This document shows positions 30,766 to 41,485 of a stretch of 64,000 nt of DNA, one piece after another. Made by a program: the position numbers and the translations under genes. Origin of the DNA: Morchella semilibera (lineage: Eukaryota; Ascomycota; Pezizomycetes; Pezizales; Morchellaceae); NCBI GenBank assembly GCA_009192285.1, contig WBVU01000005.1:744001-808000 (forward strand), in the 5' to 3' direction. The stretch's first letter is position 1. Every line of letters starts with the position of its first letter. The notes below the pieces were generated by a model. It was not told where the DNA came from. It did not search any database and saw only the letters and a list, made by a program, of their open reading frames with translations.

Positions 30766-33029
30766 GATGATGATGGTTGTAGTGTAATGTGTTGTTGCAG
30801 GCAGTAGTAGTGTAGGAGAGATGGAGCTATTAGCTCTACGGTGCTAAATTATAAAGCGGGGTTGGCCTTGGCAGGACACCCCCGATCTTGTTGAGCCACA
30901 TTTGCTCAAGGCTGGTGTTAAACACCGCCACAGTCAACAAAGTAAGTAAGAACGTGAGAAAGCTTATGATCACCTGTAATTACCTATATATATACCCATG
31001 TACGATGAAACAAATACGGTGTAAATGTAGTATATGCCTGGAGTCCCATACAAATATTTACTTTTGATTGTTGATCCATGTACAGATTTATCAGATCAAA
31101 AATTAGGGCCGCGAAACAGAGCTCTCCCTTAGGCTGAGTACCCCCAGCAGAAAAGCAAAGATTAGTTGTTTTCGCTAACAGATTTTGTTATCACTCTTAT
31201 CAAAGACTTAATCTCCCATAGAAATCCAAGGGCCCTCGAATATCGGGAGTCAGTATAGGAAGCGCCTTAAGGGATAATTGGAAAGACCAACATCTACTTA
31301 GGTACTTAGTTATGTTAGGTCCCCAAACTCCCTTTCATTCTCTCTTATATACTAAGTATCCACTGCTCGCTACAGCAAACAAACTTGTTTTCTTTCCCCT
31401 TTAGCTCGGCCTTGGCCGGACAAACTAACCAATCCCGCAATCAACATGCCGGGCATGCACTCCGAACCGTTCAAAAAGAGAATTGAAACTAAAGTAAAGC
31501 ACTACGCGGGAGTTTGGAAACACGCTAAAGCACATGCTCAGTACAGTAAGCACCTTGCCTATGTCCCACAGGGTTACCGAGCGTTGACATCCATCCCACC
31601 CACTGCCTTATAATGACACAAGTATCGGTACATATCCAATGTTTAACTTGAGCCTGATTGTGTAACCCGCGACCGAGGAGGTGGGTCTTGAATAGAACAT
31701 CTGCAGCATGCACTGTAACTCAAGATAGCGGATCCACGTATTGGGGTAACCATTTGCCTTGTCTGTCCTGTAACCAAGTCCCTAAGTTCCGGATTGGTGT
31801 CGGCCAATAGATTCGGAGACATCAAGAAAGCCTAGACAGAACGCATCACGAACAGCTCACTTCCACTCCATGTCACTTGAGGACAAAATCAAAATTGGTA
31901 CCAATCATATACTATCACTCGTTTATCCACACAATATCACTCGAATATCATAGATGCTAATATTAGCTTGTAGACCCCCAGCCTAGGCGGGTTGATACTT
32001 TTAGTCATGTCCAATACATGGAACCACTAGAAACCCGCCCTGTACCCGAATTAGCGACCCGTCGCATAGCATGCACCCTCGTTATGCCCGAGGCAGGTTC
32101 GGCCCGGGGTGCGGATGTCCTCGGGGGCGCAGATGTCACACGTCGCAGCCTTGTCGCGATATTCTTTCATGCGGTAGACGTGCACAGAACGGAACGGCTG
32201 CTATGAGCGTCAATCTGGATCATGTATGGTATAGCAATAGATGTTATGGTTTATGCAAATGTTGTATCGCAGTCAGCGAGATTGAGATGGTACCTAGCAT
32301 CGGCCCACAAAACATATAACCGAGATCGCGCCCGCGAAGAGGCATACAAGCATCAGCAGGATGAGCTACGGTTATACTGGTACAAACAGCGCTCCCGACG
32401 AGGAAATTTCTGAGGGTGGCGTGGTTTCCTTTCCTGGCTTGGCATATGTGGCTGGTTTCTGCTCTGTGGGGAGAGTTTTCCAGTAGACTCGCTCACGGGT
32501 ATGTGGTGACCACGGGTACGTGGGGATCTTTCTGTCTCAACATGGTGAGTACCATAATTCAAGACCATGAACTACCCAAGCCTCATACGCTATTTCGCAT
32601 TTACTTGTTTTTATAAGTTTAGCTGTCCTGTGGAAGGAAAAAAAGTAAAAATATTCCCACGCACCCGTGGTCGCCACATACCCGTGAGCGACTCTACCGG
32701 GCACCCGGATGGAGAGAAATGGAGGAGTGTGACTAAAAGGTGTTGGTCTTAGGTCGGTTGGGGTTTCCACACTCCAGAGGATTTGGTAGCCCAAGAACGA
32801 CGGGTTAGGGTCAGGGTCAGGGTCAGGGTTGCTGGCTAGAATACAATGTCTTCAGCCACCAAATGAAGCGGTTCCTACACACAGAGAACCTTTTTTTCCC
32901 ACTGGTAACGGCGTAAGCTACACCAGACGCAACATCAAACACACAAACACCAAACCTCAAACCACCGCTGGGTGCTTGTAGTCCTGGAGTGCGGCCGGAG
33001 AAACCAACAGAACGCCACAGTCAACGCCA
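30766..33029. other. No recognisable gene
   Basis: Only short frames are present, and upstream sequences of the ubiquitin-like gene lie in the first few hundred bases. At 32803-32830 the sequence GGGTTAGGGTCAGGGTCAGG, with further TCAGGGT, is a telomere-like variant. Two TACCCGTGAGCG / CGCTCACGGGTA segments (about 32488-32504 and 32679-32700) form an inverted pair about 200 bp apart, possibly ends of a small element. Confidence 0.35.
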
Positions 33030-33265
33030 CTGAGCAGGGGACCCGCTCTCGTCGAAGCCCACTGAACCGTTCCGAACCCCCACCCCCCCTTTCCTGTGCC
33101 CGCCTTCTTCACCCAACCCATAGCCCCCTCGAGAGCGATCAGCCTCCCGTGCTCACACATGTCCCCAGCGCTAGGGGCTTAAACGAAACAATCACCCCCG
33201 GTTTCTTAGCCCCGCCCCACCAAAATCAGGTATATGGTGCACCTATGTCCTAACATACATACATA
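33030..33265 (+). repeat. Dispersed repeat R, copy 1
   Basis: GACTGAACCGTTCC-like, TCCCGTGCTCACACA, GAAACAATCACCCCC and CTAACATACATACATAGCTA blocks recur in the same order at about 58785-59185. The two copies differ in many places and in spacing. No terminal repeats or coding pattern are evident, so the repeat type is open. Confidence 0.5.
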
Positions 33266-33798
33266 GCTACGCAGGCGACGCTCCGCTTCCCATTTTTGCT
33301 TCTCGTCCACGACGCGCTCAACATCCGGCTGCCAGACATGTCGAACTGTCAGGCGGGTCGGTGCGCCAGCTGCATGCAGCCTTCTTTTATGTGTGGGTCC
33401 CAGCGGATGGGTCGTGGCGGCGTGGTCCTTTCCGGGGTGGTGTTTGAAGCTGCCTTCAATCCGCGGTATTAAGAGGTGGCGGAGGTGGCTAGAGTGTTAC
33501 TGACAGGGGTCAAGAGGAAGGGTACATGTGGCGGTAGTGGTGAGGACGCTATCGCGACTGGTGGTGCTGGCTCTGTGGCGCCAGAGGGGACCGTTATGCA
33601 CTAGGAGGAGGGCAGTGGGGAAGGGGAGGACGACGAAGGTGAGCACGGTGGGGAGCAAGTGGAGTTGGAACACCCCCCGTCACCCCTCCGCCTCCAAGAG
33701 TTCCACGATACCTGTGATACCTCGCAGTGGGTTGGCCCCCCCTCACGGCCACCGTCGATCAAACCCCCCCAACGGAACGGTCCGTGGCGGGCACAAAC

Positions 33799-34316
33799 AC
33801 GTATATGCTAGGCTCGTACCCAGCCCTCCTACCGGAGGGGCTGGAGCATTATCGTTCCGACCTTTGGTGAGATCTTTTTGCGGGAGCATTGGGGGCTCTC
33901 CGACTGTCGGAGGGCTGTCGGAGGGCTGTCGGAGGGCTGTTTACATACAAAAATAAGGTTTTTTTAGCCCCCGGCGGGCATCATTTAGGTCTCCGACGGG
34001 AAAATTAGCTTTTTTTAGCCTCCATCGGGCTTTATTTAACTTTCCGACACAGGAACTAACCACTTTTAGCACTGTCGGACTTCATTTGGGTCACCGACAT
34101 ACCAAATTGGGAGTGTCAGGCTTCATTTAGGTCTCCGACATACCAAATTAGGAGTGTCGGGCCTCATTTGAGTCTCCGACGTAGGAAATCGGGTGTGTCG
34201 GGCTTCATTTGGGTCACCGACACAGTAAATGATATTTTGTCGGAAAGTTAATGCTCCAGACCCTACGGTGAGCAGCATGCTAGCTGGTAGGGGATGGGTA
34301 CGAGACTACGTATATG
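33799..34316. mobile_element. Inverted-repeat element U with internal tandem repeats
   Basis: The left part (CTCGTACCC..., GGGGCTGGAGCATTATCG, TTCCGAC at 33813-33860) reappears inverted at the right (GTCGGAAAGTTAATGCTCCAG, ..., GGGTACGAG at 34238-34305). ACGTATATGC or its complement lies at both outer edges. Between them GTCGGAGGGCT triplets (33906-33940) and five or six 45-bp units follow. There is no coding capacity. A partial relative is at 51880-52080. This is a non-autonomous DNA element. Confidence 0.7.
33960..34236 (+). repeat. About 45-bp tandem repeat inside element U
   Basis: Units follow the pattern GTCGGGCTTCATTTGGGTCA then CCGACAYACNAAATTGGGAG, with each unit containing TCGGGC and CCGAC as a short internal inverted pair. 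About six units are seen; the earlier ones carry TTTTTTAGCC instead of GAGTG. Confidence 0.7.
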
Positions 34317-34383
34317 CTTGCGATCTTAATCCTCTTCTAACCGTACCCGCACCCCCGGCGCACGGCAGCTGGAGGGCTCCGCC

Positions 34384-34440
34384 CGCGTACCCCCCCCCCA
34401 AAAAAAAAAAAAAAAAAAAAAAAAAGAGAGAAAAAAAGAA
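34384..34440 (+). repeat. Poly-C/poly-A tract
   Basis: About ten C are followed by about 28 A, then an A/G-rich tail. It is a mononucleotide microsatellite just outside element U, or a poly(A) trace of a retroposed sequence. The long Lys/Phe frames on either strand here are artefacts of the tract. Confidence 0.7.
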
Positions 34441-36099
34441 ATAAGAAATAAGGATAGAAACAAAAAAAGAAGTAGCTAGTGATGCATACTTCGTTCATAA
34501 TAGATGTTAGAATCAATCGATCACTAAGCCCCTGTCCTCGATCTCTCGTAACTCCTACCTGAAGACTGAAAAGCTTGAGCTCCATCCTCCCCGCCACCCT
34601 AGGACCGCTAAGAATCCCTCCCACCACGTCCGAACCGAGCGGAAAATCTTACTCGAAGACAGGACCGTACGAACCAACCAAGGCTCACTCCTTGCGCCGA
34701 TAGATCCTATTAAATCTCCGGCGACCCAGCCGAGTACCCGAGTCACCAGCTGACGAACCCGCATAACAAAACCTACCATCGTTGAGAATACTATAATTTC
34801 CCGGCTGAAGTGCCTCCTCATCCCTCCGGATCCGCACGCCTTCGGCTCGTAGAATGGGGTCGGCAGGGAAGACAGATGATTTCCACCAATGGGTAGAAAT
34901 TGGCCTTCGTCACGCCACTCGGTAAGGACCGGGCCTCCGCGCTCTGCAGCGGATTTGCGTCGTAGATGTGGACGTCGCGTCCCAGTGAGCGACTAGCAGC
35001 GGAAATGCCGGTCGTCGCTCTAACTTGGGTGAGGGTTGGTGTTGAATACCGTCCTTTAGGCTCGAGGGAAGACCCCCTATGGTGGGGGGGTGACAGGCGC
35101 TTAAGTGCGCGTCGTGTGGTTTGGGTTCTGGTAGTTCAAAGTAAATTCCTCCCCCGGAATTTACTCCGGGTATTGATGTATGAAGTATAAATAAAATAAA
35201 TAAATACTCCGGGCATTATTGTAGGGTTAGGGTTACTTCCCAGCTAGCTGCAAGGATTGACTAGAGAAATAATCAGGAGATATAGTACGGGGCAAACAAA
35301 GGCCGGAACTCACAGTTCTGGCACGAGTATAGGTAGCATTCCGGGTACGCACTTCCAGTCCCAAGACCTTATTCCAGAGTATGTATCTGAGCCCAGTATC
35401 TTTCCGTGAACCATTGATAAGGGGAGCCGTCAAATACGGGATGGTAAAACGTATACCAACGACCCCCGCCCTCAAGGTTTCTGGCCCGTTCTGCCAGGTC
35501 TCCTACACGTGTCGCTGACCGCTCCCGTCGTGATATGTCCCGGTCATCGAAAATCACTCGCCTTCCTCCAATCATGGATTATCACCTGCCATGACCGGAT
35601 CATGGGATCTCACTCGCGTCGGTGGTGGATGCCTACCCCGGACCACGATAATATTTCACCTCTGACTTACCGGCATAAAGGAAGAAGTATTTCTGTGTCG
35701 GGATGGCGTTTTATATATGTATATCAGAATGGAAGGATTTGGGCTTAATTATAGAGAGAATGCCAACCAATTAGGAGGCAACGTTCTGATGAGTGAGGTG
35801 CAATGGGGTATATATATACAGTACTGACTCAATTACTTGTTTGGTAAGGTATGTACTCAGGGGTAAGGGAAAGAAGCAGAACAGGGAGTCTCGGCGCATA
35901 TATTAGACTCAGGAAACTCAACTGGCTCTGGGTTGTATGGCTCTACCACAGCAGGTAATGCATCACAAATGGATCTCAAAATGTATCCTTTGAATTGGCA
36001 ATTAATGAATCCTAAATGCATCGGCGAATGCATCCTAAATGTATCCCAGTCCCATTTGACGACTTTCCAATCGGTAAAGGGATCCGGAAATAAAAAAAG
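34441..36099. other. No recognisable gene
   Basis: Short frames only. CCCCGGAATTTACTCCGGG and ATACTCCGGG near 35154-35215 form a short inverted motif, and GTAGGGTTAGGGTTAC at 35221-35236 is telomere-like. ATGCATCA-type words repeat loosely from 35950 to 36410. Confidence 0.3.
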
Positions 36100-36170
36100 T
36101 TATGTGTGGGAGTTGAACCTGAGTGCTTCCACTGGGAGAATATATATCTTACCAGCCAGGCCATGAATTC
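36092..36170 (-). ncRNA. tRNA-like Pol III unit (tRNA relic or SINE head)
   Basis: Reading minus, an A box TGGCCTGGCTGG (36163-36152) matches the consensus with one change. Exactly 44 bases later a perfect B box GGTTCAACTCC follows (36119-36109), then TTTTTTT (36098-36092) as a Pol III terminator. The A-to-B spacing is that of an ordinary tRNA gene. The acceptor and anticodon stems do not pair well, so I call a decayed tRNA or a SINE head and assign no anticodon. Confidence 0.4.
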
Positions 36171-37709
36171 ATATAATAATGATATGGTAATACATCTTAT
36201 TAAGTGAGTTGATAGCTATTCAACAACTTTCCTGATGATTTTCCTGATGTATTTCCCGATGCTTTTCCCAGTAAGACAGTAAAGTCATCATAAAATGTAT
36301 CATGCATACCGATTAGGAGAGCCCTCAACAGGTAATACATCAAGGGATGCATTACCATGTTCGGTTCTGTATGGGCAATGTGTCGATAATGCATCAAATG
36401 ATGCATTTCCTGGCGTGGTAGAGTGGTCAACGAGCGAAGAATCTAGCAGTGAAGACCGCCGGATACATGTTTCTAACATCTTGTGTGCCCTCCGCTGTTC
36501 TCAATAACCTCGGAGGTTCTGCCAGGCATGCTATCAACCGGTGGTACGATTTCTTCTGGCGTGATTCTCACCCATTCTTCAACAGCCGCTACCTACATCT
36601 CTTCAATCTCTCTGGGGCCTTTGAAACATTTCCTGCAGGATTCAAATGAGGGGGTGAGGCGGGCCACTCAATAGATGAAAAATCATTCGAGCGTTTCTCA
36701 GCCTTTGTACTATATGCGTTGAAGCTCCATCCCCCATGATTCATAACCGTTTCCCTGGATTAGAGCGGTTACAAACCTAAAAGGTATGTAAAACACGCTG
36801 TAAAACATTATGAATGTAAGTGGTAGCAGTAATTGTTCCCCGATTCGGACGGTCCGAAAATACTGGCTCGGACTCTCACCCTTGAGTCCAATAATAGCTC
36901 CTCAAATCATTAAGGTACTCTGCTTTGCGGATTTGGGGACGATACAATCCTGCTCATATTCATCCATGGGTCCTACTTTCTGTGTAATGCACGCATTTCC
37001 ACGCACACCGCCTGGCCAAATGAAACGAAACACTCATGACTCCAAAATAACCTTTCTCCAGTCGTGGATGGTCCAATTCCAATATTTGAAAGAAAAATAG
37101 GGAACATAAGGAATATAAAAAAAAAAGTATATCACCTTCTCGATGAAATGCATTGTAATTATGCTAGCATCGACTCCGCAATCGGTTGCGACTTTGAGAA
37201 GACATTTGCGTCGATTTCCAATGCTACTCGTACTATGCCTAAACCCCGCACCCCGCGCTCCATACAGGAATTAACTATATAATGTAATTATTATCCCCAT
37301 TTCCTTGAAGACACTCGGACATGATGTGAGGAAGTTCCCAATTTTCCTATTGATGTATCAGTAGTAATGCTTTATGTACCCCAGAACCTTCAAATGCTCT
37401 TCCTCATTATGGGATTAGTCATGTGGCTTCATTTTTCATTACAGATCGAATATTCCTATAAGCCTTAGTCAAAGGTTAGTCTAATAAAGACCTTATAGAT
37501 TTTTTTTGAATCTTAACATGTTTCACCGGGAAAGCGGTCGTTACCGGGAAAGCAATCGGGCCCGTTGATGAAGGATGGTAGGACTAAAGCTCAGTCTAAT
37601 ACGAAGCCAAATATGTTGAAAGTACTTTTTTTTTCTTTGGGTGATAATTACTTAGGATAGTGTGGTGGGGTACTTTTAAAAGACCCAAAAGGAGGGGAAG
37701 AAATTACTT
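36171..37709. other. No recognisable gene
   Basis: The stretch has several short plus frames around 36300-37100, none with a recognisable domain. GATGCATTACC and GGTAATACATC near 36332-36356 form a short inverted pair. Confidence 0.3.
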
Positions 37710-38702
37710 TACCGCCCGTCCGCATACCTAAATAAGGGCTCGATAGCATATAAAAGCCTGGTATAACCCTCATATCGAAATAGGGCCTAATTGAGCCTGG
37801 TTTGGAGACTATACTGATATTTGGCACATAATTAGAGCCGAATAGGGCTCAATTAATAGTCTTTGGGAGAGGAGCGTGAATATAGAAATATGGATTAGGA
37901 AAATCCGTAAGCTTTTGTGGGTTAGGGTTAGAACTTAGCAGATATCAAACACGCACGCCTTCCTCCACCTCCACACCTTCACCTCTACCTCTACACCTCC
38001 ATCTCTACACCTTCACCTCCATCTCTACACCTCCATCTCTACAGCTCCATCTCGACGGCTTCATCTCTACACCTCTATCTCTACACCTCTATCTCTACGG
38101 CTTCATCTCTGCAGCTTCGTCTCTACAGCCTTGACCCTACACCTCCGTCTCTGCAGCTTCATCACGTCATCCCCCCCTGGCCCACTTCATAGATACGGCG
38201 GTGATAGTCTCCTTCTTCCCCCCTCGTCCTATTGAATCATCGTGATCATTCAAGCATGAGCTAATTGGTGAATCCAGTGAATCCACCCCCCAATCCAGCG
38301 AATTCAGCACCCAATCAAGCGAATCCAGCACCCAACCAAGCAAAGAACCAAGCAGGCACTGCAGGCAGGTAAGCAGGCAGGTAAGCAGGTAGGAAAGATT
38401 GTTAGTAGAGAGCAAATGTACATATTAAATAGAGAAATAATCGAGAGTTTTATTTGAGAAATTCACCTATGCCAGAAGGAGTGTGAATACTGGCCTACCT
38501 GCGCATCCAGATTTTTCACTGAATAAAATAACCATTTTATAGGCATTATCACATATACCAAGGCTGAATATATATAACTCTCACCGAAACCATAGCATTT
38601 TAAGGACGTTATAGAAAATACCAGAATTAATATCAAATAATGGTTAATTCGGGCGTATGTAAGCATGCTATAATCCTCATACAGATATGCGGACGGGCGG
38701 TA
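37710..38702 (-). mobile_element. Inverted-repeat element T, copy 1 (about 993 bp)
   Basis: The ends TACCGCCCGTCCGCATA (37710-37726) and TATGCGGACGGGCGGTA (38686-38702) are perfect 17-bp inverted complements. Taking the outer TA as the duplicated target fits a Tc1/mariner-type system. The interior holds a CTCCATCTCTACA minisatellite, GGCAGGTAAGCA repeats and AT-rich flanks with AATTGAGCC/GGGCTCAATT words. Inverted, it matches copy 2 (41486-42740), for example GGTAGGCCAGTA and ATAGGTGAATTT blocks. No transposase is encoded. Confidence 0.8.
37965..38165 (+). repeat. CTCCATCTCTACAC minisatellite inside element T copy 1
   Basis: About fifteen imperfect units of 12-18 bp built from CACCTCCATCTCTA. 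The complementary motif GTGTAGAGGTGAAG occurs at 42430-42500 in element T copy 2, so the repeat belongs to the element. Confidence 0.75.
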
Positions 38703-39538
38703 GTGTATGTATGTATTATGACAACCATCCTTCACCACTCAACCTTAGCAAATATCACCTAAAATAATCAAAAGACATCTAAAGGGTGTTTCTGACACTT
38801 GATTTGCTCCAGCCTCAAAATCCGAAATTTTTAAAGTCCTGTTGTCATGGTTGATTGCTTACCCGGTGATGATTGCTTTCCCGGTGAGGCACGTTATATC
38901 TTAAATCTAACTTATAACATACATAAAAAGGCTTGAGAAAGATCTTTAAGGTCTTTATTAGACTAACTTTTGACTAACCCCTCGCTAGAGCTGGGATCAG
39001 GCCCATAGGAATATCAGATCGGGCGTTAAAGTAAGTCACCAACACACTTTTGCAAAGTGGCTGTATATCTCGTTAGATGGTAAAGGTCTTGGTCACTTAG
39101 AACTGAAAAATCAATCGTTGATCTTGGAGGTAGATGACAGAATTGAAAGGTTTCGGTCAGGTGTAAAAATGCGATTACAGGTTTAGATTTCTACAAGATC
39201 TCACGGGTATCTGGGTGAGATTGACGCTCATGGCGCTCACCATGGGTTTGTAATTGCAGGGTTATATATCGAATGACCTTGGGAATGAATCAAACGATGT
39301 CTTTCCCTGCAAGTAGCTTTATGGAAACGAATCTTTTAATTCATTTCCAGGTGACTTCTCTTGGAAAAGGGGCTGTGGGTTCATTTCCGATTCATTTTGG
39401 TCACTTTCTCTGATGCCTTTTCTCCAGGACAAGGGTTTGATGACTTCTCCCCACAAGATTGATTATAGAACCATATCAATTTCCTGACAGATTTCCTTAT
39501 CCATTTCTCGATATATAATCATGTTTTCACTCTACGTG
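38703..39538. other. No recognisable gene
   Basis: TTACCCGGTGATGATTGCTT, then TCCCGGTGAGGC (38860-38889), echoes CACCGGGAAAGCGGTCGTTA at 37524-37543 in inverted sense. The two stretches flank element T copy 1, which may thus sit inside a larger inverted structure. No frames of interest. Confidence 0.35.
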
Positions 39539-40512
39539 CGTCAGCAAGCTTCGGGGCTTCCGCCAGGCGCTCCAGGCGCTCAGGGCGCTCAGGGCGCTCG
39601 TTAGACAAACTCCATCTCCGGAGATTACCGCAAGTGCTCCTGGCGACGCCAGCAGTGCCTGGCGAGAGGTAGCAACGCCTGGCGGGTGACAGAAGCTCCA
39701 GCACCACCTGGTACATCCTCTCCCCGCACAGCGATTAGACAATTAATGTGGCAAGTGGGACCTTCTTTATTAATTCCTGTGTAGTCTAATGATATCTATG
39801 TATGTACATATGTATGCCTCCGCCGCCTCACTGCCCCGCCACCCCAGCGTGCGTGGCTGCCTGTGCGACTACCCTACCTGCAGAAATCGTCGTTTCGGGC
39901 GTGTCCTAGGTGTCAATTTGGGCGTGTCCTAGGCGTCGATTTGGGCGTGGACAAGGCGTCATTTTGAACGTGGGTTTGGGCGTAAATTAGGACTCTCTAT
40001 AGGGACGTTAGCATGAGTGTCGGAATATAGGGGTAGGGAGATACCCGAGGTGGAGGTGGGTATGGGGGTGAACGTGGAGGTGGAGGTGGAGGTGGGGATG
40101 AAGGTGGACGTGGACATGGAGGGATGTGGAGGCGGAGATGGAAGTGGACGTGGAGGTGGAGGTGGATGTGGGGATGAAAGTGGACGTGGACGTGGAGGGA
40201 GGTGGAGGTGGAGATGGAGGTGGAGGTGGAGGTGGAGGTGGACGTGGGGATGGAGGTGGACGTGGGGATGGAGGTGGACGTGGGGATGGAGGTGGACGTG
40301 GACGTGGGGACGTGGACGTGGAGGTGGAGGTGGAGGTAGAGATGGAGGTGGAGGTGGAGGACGGCGCAGTGCTGCTAGGATAGTGGTATCTCCAGGCGTA
40401 GGAATGTGGGGGGGGCTCACCACGCGTCTCCGGGCGCTCCAGGCGCTGAGGCTTGGCGTCTCCGCCCTGGCGCAGGGGGTTGCGACAGGAAAAGTCAGCA
40501 AGCTTGCTGATG
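39539..40512. mobile_element. GC-rich non-autonomous element ending in AAGCTTGCTGATG
   Basis: The left boundary GTCAGCAAGCTTCGG (from 39540) and the right boundary AAGCTTGCTGATG (to 40512) are inverted. They share CAGCAA with MITE M. The body starts and ends with GGCGCTCCAGGCGCTCAGG blocks, and a GGAGGTGGACGTGGGGAT minisatellite fills its second half. The body wording is shared with 1240-1435 and 13380-13589. Long frames on both strands at 39959-40547 are translations of the minisatellite. Confidence 0.55.
40035..40370 (+). repeat. GGAGGTGGACGT minisatellite
   Basis: Units of 6 bp (GGAGGT, GGACGT, GGGGAT) are combined into 18-bp and longer repeats, most regularly at 40235-40305. The plus strand is purine-rich, with steady GG spacing that favours four-stranded folding. 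Both strands stay open for over 170 codons only because stop codons cannot arise from these units. Confidence 0.85.
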
Positions 40513-41153
40513 TATCTATGTATTTGTGTAAGCGATTAAGCTGGTAATATCTCGGTGCTGGTCCAACTCCAGGTGGTTTTACACTTTTATTGCTATTCCA
40601 ATCAATAACTGACTAATAAATAAATTCACCTCTAGAAGAAGTCATATATCAATAAATCTATTTGCACTCAGGATTCACTAATAGGTCCCTTTCTCGATTT
40701 ATATCTATGTGAGGTAATTATAACTCTAGGTACACATTTCCTGCCGAACAGGTTATCTATAGTGAATGATTCATTTCCCGATTCGTTTCCTAGCGCCACT
40801 AGAATTATGGGAACAGTTTGGGGACACGAAGTTTGAGGTAACCACAATCACGGTAGTGGACAATTCTAAAAACCACAAGTTGATAGTGCTGGGTAACGAT
40901 TATTTCTCTATTATGGGTTCGCCTTCACTAATAGACCCCGGCCCCCTCTGCATTGATTCCCTTTGGAACCCTCAGGGTCGCCATGGCTAAAATTCTGTAA
41001 TCGCTCTGTCAGTCAAGTGGCAGGACTCGTCTTTCTAGTTAACTAATTTAATTTAGTAAGATCGCGCCCTCCGTTTATCCGCCTCGACGCTCCTCACATG
41101 TAAGAAACCCGTTCTACGTGCCGAGGATAATGCAGGCATATGCACGGGGCCTC
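40513..41153. other. No recognisable gene
   Basis: A 74-residue plus frame (40766-40990) has no known motif. Nothing else stands out. Confidence 0.3.
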
Positions 41154-41246
41154 TACTCGTAGTGTCCTGACGTTTTTGAACTCGGCCGCTATTGCATACA
41201 CCCAAAATCAGGAGCTTGGCATATTTTCGTCAGGACACTACGAGTA
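41154..41246. mobile_element. MITE-like hairpin V (93 bp)
   Basis: TACTCGTAGTGTCCTGACG (41154-41172) is repeated as its exact complement at 41228-41246. The 55-bp middle has no internal symmetry. The perfect 19-bp arms suggest a recent or selected structure. No second copy is seen in this window. Confidence 0.6.
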
Positions 41247-41485
41247 CGTGCACCGCGGGAAGAGATTTGTCCGCATATGTCGTAACTGCACCTTGGAGAA
41301 GTATGGCGGATCTACCCATAGAGGATGAGCGGGAGTACTCCCCCCCCAAAAAAATGCCATTGGCTGATGGCTACTAAATCCAAATGATGGCAACTGAGAA
41401 AGGACCCGTAGTTCATTCAATAGGATTAGTTTAACACTATTACAGCCCCCCAACCAATGGTATTTTTCAGGGTGGATATGTACTT

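Noticed and set aside
32803-32830. True telomere
   Set aside because: Only a few mixed TTAGGG/TCAGGG units with unique DNA on both sides; it is interstitial.
33528-33956. 142-residue plus frame
   Set aside because: It runs into the arm and GTCGGAGGGCT repeats of element U and has no domain.
40017-40547. Long frames on both strands (176 and 180 residues)
   Set aside because: They are translations of the GGAGGT/GGACGT minisatellite, whose units cannot make stop codons in these frames.
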